Shown here piece by piece: positions 4,723 to 5,379 of a DNA stretch of 5,379 nt. Location of the stretch: assembly GCA_946401765.1 (NCBI GenBank), contig CAMIVJ010000226.1, positions 1 through 5,379 on the forward strand. Reading direction: 5' to 3'. Each line of letters begins with the position of its first letter. Position 1 is the first letter of the stretch. The notes under the pieces are model-generated. The model did no database searches and had not been told where the DNA came from. It saw nothing but the letters and a program-made list of their open reading frames with translations. The DNA comes from an uncultured bacterium (GTDB lineage: Bacteria; Verrucomicrobiota; Kiritimatiellia; RFP12; UBA1067). The translations under genes and the position numbers were made by a program.

Positions 4723-5379
4723 GACGCCGTAGCCGAAGAGGGCGAAGTCGCCGCGCAATGGGTCCTCGGGAAACACCTGCGCGAGCGCTGCGGTGAGGCG
4801 GCGCGCGGCGGACATAGAGGCGCACGGACCCGGCAGCAGCCCAAGCCGCACCGCCTGCTGCACCACATGCGTGTCGAGCGGCATCACGAGAGTGCGGCGG
4901 TCGATGCGGTCCGCCCACAGTCCAAGGTCGACGGGCGAACCGCCACGCACCATCCAGCGCATGAACATGCAAACGCGCTTGCAGGCCGACTGCGCGTTCT
5001 TCGGCACCGCCGGACCTCCCTCGTGGTTCGCGAACCAGGCGCATATCGCCCTCACCGCCTCGAACCCATCGCCGTGTGCCTGCGCGCCCACATAGTCGCC
5101 CAATGTGCCATGCTCCACGAGAAGGCGTCGGTATGCATCGAAGAAGGACCACATGTCGCCGCGCGTGAAGAAGCGATAGAAGCATTCGCCGTCGCCGCGC
5201 GCGAAGCGGCTCTCGTACAGCGCTCCGCGCACCCAGCGGTCCATGTCGCCCTCCGCGCAGTCGAGCAGATGCTGCACCTTTGGCATGAACTGCCTGCGGC
5301 TGCCGAAGCTCAGCGCGGAGGCAACGAACGCCGTCGCCTCCTGGTTCGCGCCGCCCTCCACCTGATGCATGAACCACGA
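4714..5379 (-). CDS. TIGR02757/DUF2400 family protein, 5' end missing at window edge
   Basis: The function of this family is unknown. Numbering from the Met at 5370, the hallmarks are: QEATAFVASALSFGSR (10-25); FYRFFTRGDMWSFF (64-77); CKRVCMFMRWMVR (130-142) followed by DLGLW (148-152); MPLDTHV (163-169) with RLGL at 175-178; and the C-terminal DFALFGYGV (208-216). The frame stays open to the right edge, adding Ser-Trp-Phe before that Met. Family members begin roughly 30-40 residues earlier, so the Met at 5370 is internal and the true start lies outside the window. The LDTHV...RLGL block and the following helix resemble the VDTHV...RLGL region of the endonuclease III (HhH-GPD) DNA glycosylases, a hint of a DNA-related fold. 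I see no clear HhH lysine hairpin and no C-terminal cysteine cluster for an iron-sulfur centre. The protein has no export signal in the visible part and is probably cytoplasmic. Confidence 0.9.
   Translation of the reverse strand, partial: SWFMHQVEGGANQEATAFVASALSFGSRRQFMPKVQHLLDCAEGDMDRWVRGALYESRFARGDGECFYRFFTRGDMWSFFDAYRRLLVEHGTLGDYVGAQAHGDGFEAVRAICAWFANHEGGPAVPKNAQSACKRVCMFMRWMVRGGSPVDLGLWADRIDRRTLVMPLDTHVVQQAVRLGLLPGPCASMSAARRLTAALAQVFPEDPLRGDFALFGYGVNH

Noticed and set aside
4741..4752. Possible terminator hairpin near the convergent stops
   Set aside because: The stem is only four base pairs with a four-base loop, lies inside the DUF2400 coding sequence and has no T-run.
4700..5377. 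Open frame of 225 codons on the minus strand overlapping the DUF2400 gene
   Set aside because: The alternate frame is dominated by Arg and Gly and shows none of the family motifs found in the 4714-5379 frame.
1..5379. CRISPR array, tRNA, rRNA, riboswitch, insertion sequence or defence genes
   Set aside because: No regularly spaced long repeats, no cloverleaf or rRNA signature, no transposase or nuclease motifs and no known riboswitch core were seen on either strand. Untranslated gaps are all under 150 bases.

Overview
This window is GC-rich bacterial chromosome, about 60% GC by eye, and densely coding. It holds five protein genes, one cut by the right edge. I see no rRNA, tRNA, CRISPR array, transposase or phage gene. 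The mix suggests a member of the PVC group, perhaps Kiritimatiellae or Lentisphaerae. The pointers are an exported tandem BPL_N (glutamine-amidotransferase-like) protein, a lone type II pseudopilin with an added C-terminal domain, a TIGR02757/DUF2400 protein and extended -10 promoters. That placement is inference and no marker gene confirms it.

Layout. On the minus strand, running leftward, are: (i) a 745-residue exported protein with two complete BPL_N-type domains, each followed by a degenerate partner domain (4080-1843); (ii) a 214-residue exported protein with a Pro/Arg/Ala-rich disordered stretch and a HEAT-like helical end (1751-1107); and (iii) a GspG-like prepilin fused to a C-terminal beta domain (1073-114). 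Genes (ii) and (iii) are 33 bases apart and probably co-transcribed. Gene (i) is separated from (ii) by 91 bases that carry a heptamer repeat, a good extended -10 promoter and a perfect hairpin. On the plus strand, diverging from gene (i), is a DUF456 membrane protein (4224-4703). It converges on a minus-strand DUF2400/TIGR02757 gene (4714 to the right edge, 5' end missing) with only 10 bases between the two stops.

Regulation. Four candidate promoters share an extended -10 (TGn followed by a TATAAT-like hexamer). In three of them a CCGCC or GCCG element lies just downstream. Two of these promoters are followed almost at once by a tiny ORF whose TGA overlaps the ATG of the main gene.

Working together. 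All three minus-strand proteins on the left have export signals, so the left two thirds of the window looks like envelope or secretion biology. DUF456 is a membrane protein and DUF2400 is probably cytoplasmic, and nothing here links either to the others. I see no convincing new defence or mobile system. The most unusual items are the A-B-A-B architecture of the BPL_N protein, the pseudopilin fusion with its HEAT-like partner, and the promoter and leader arrangement.
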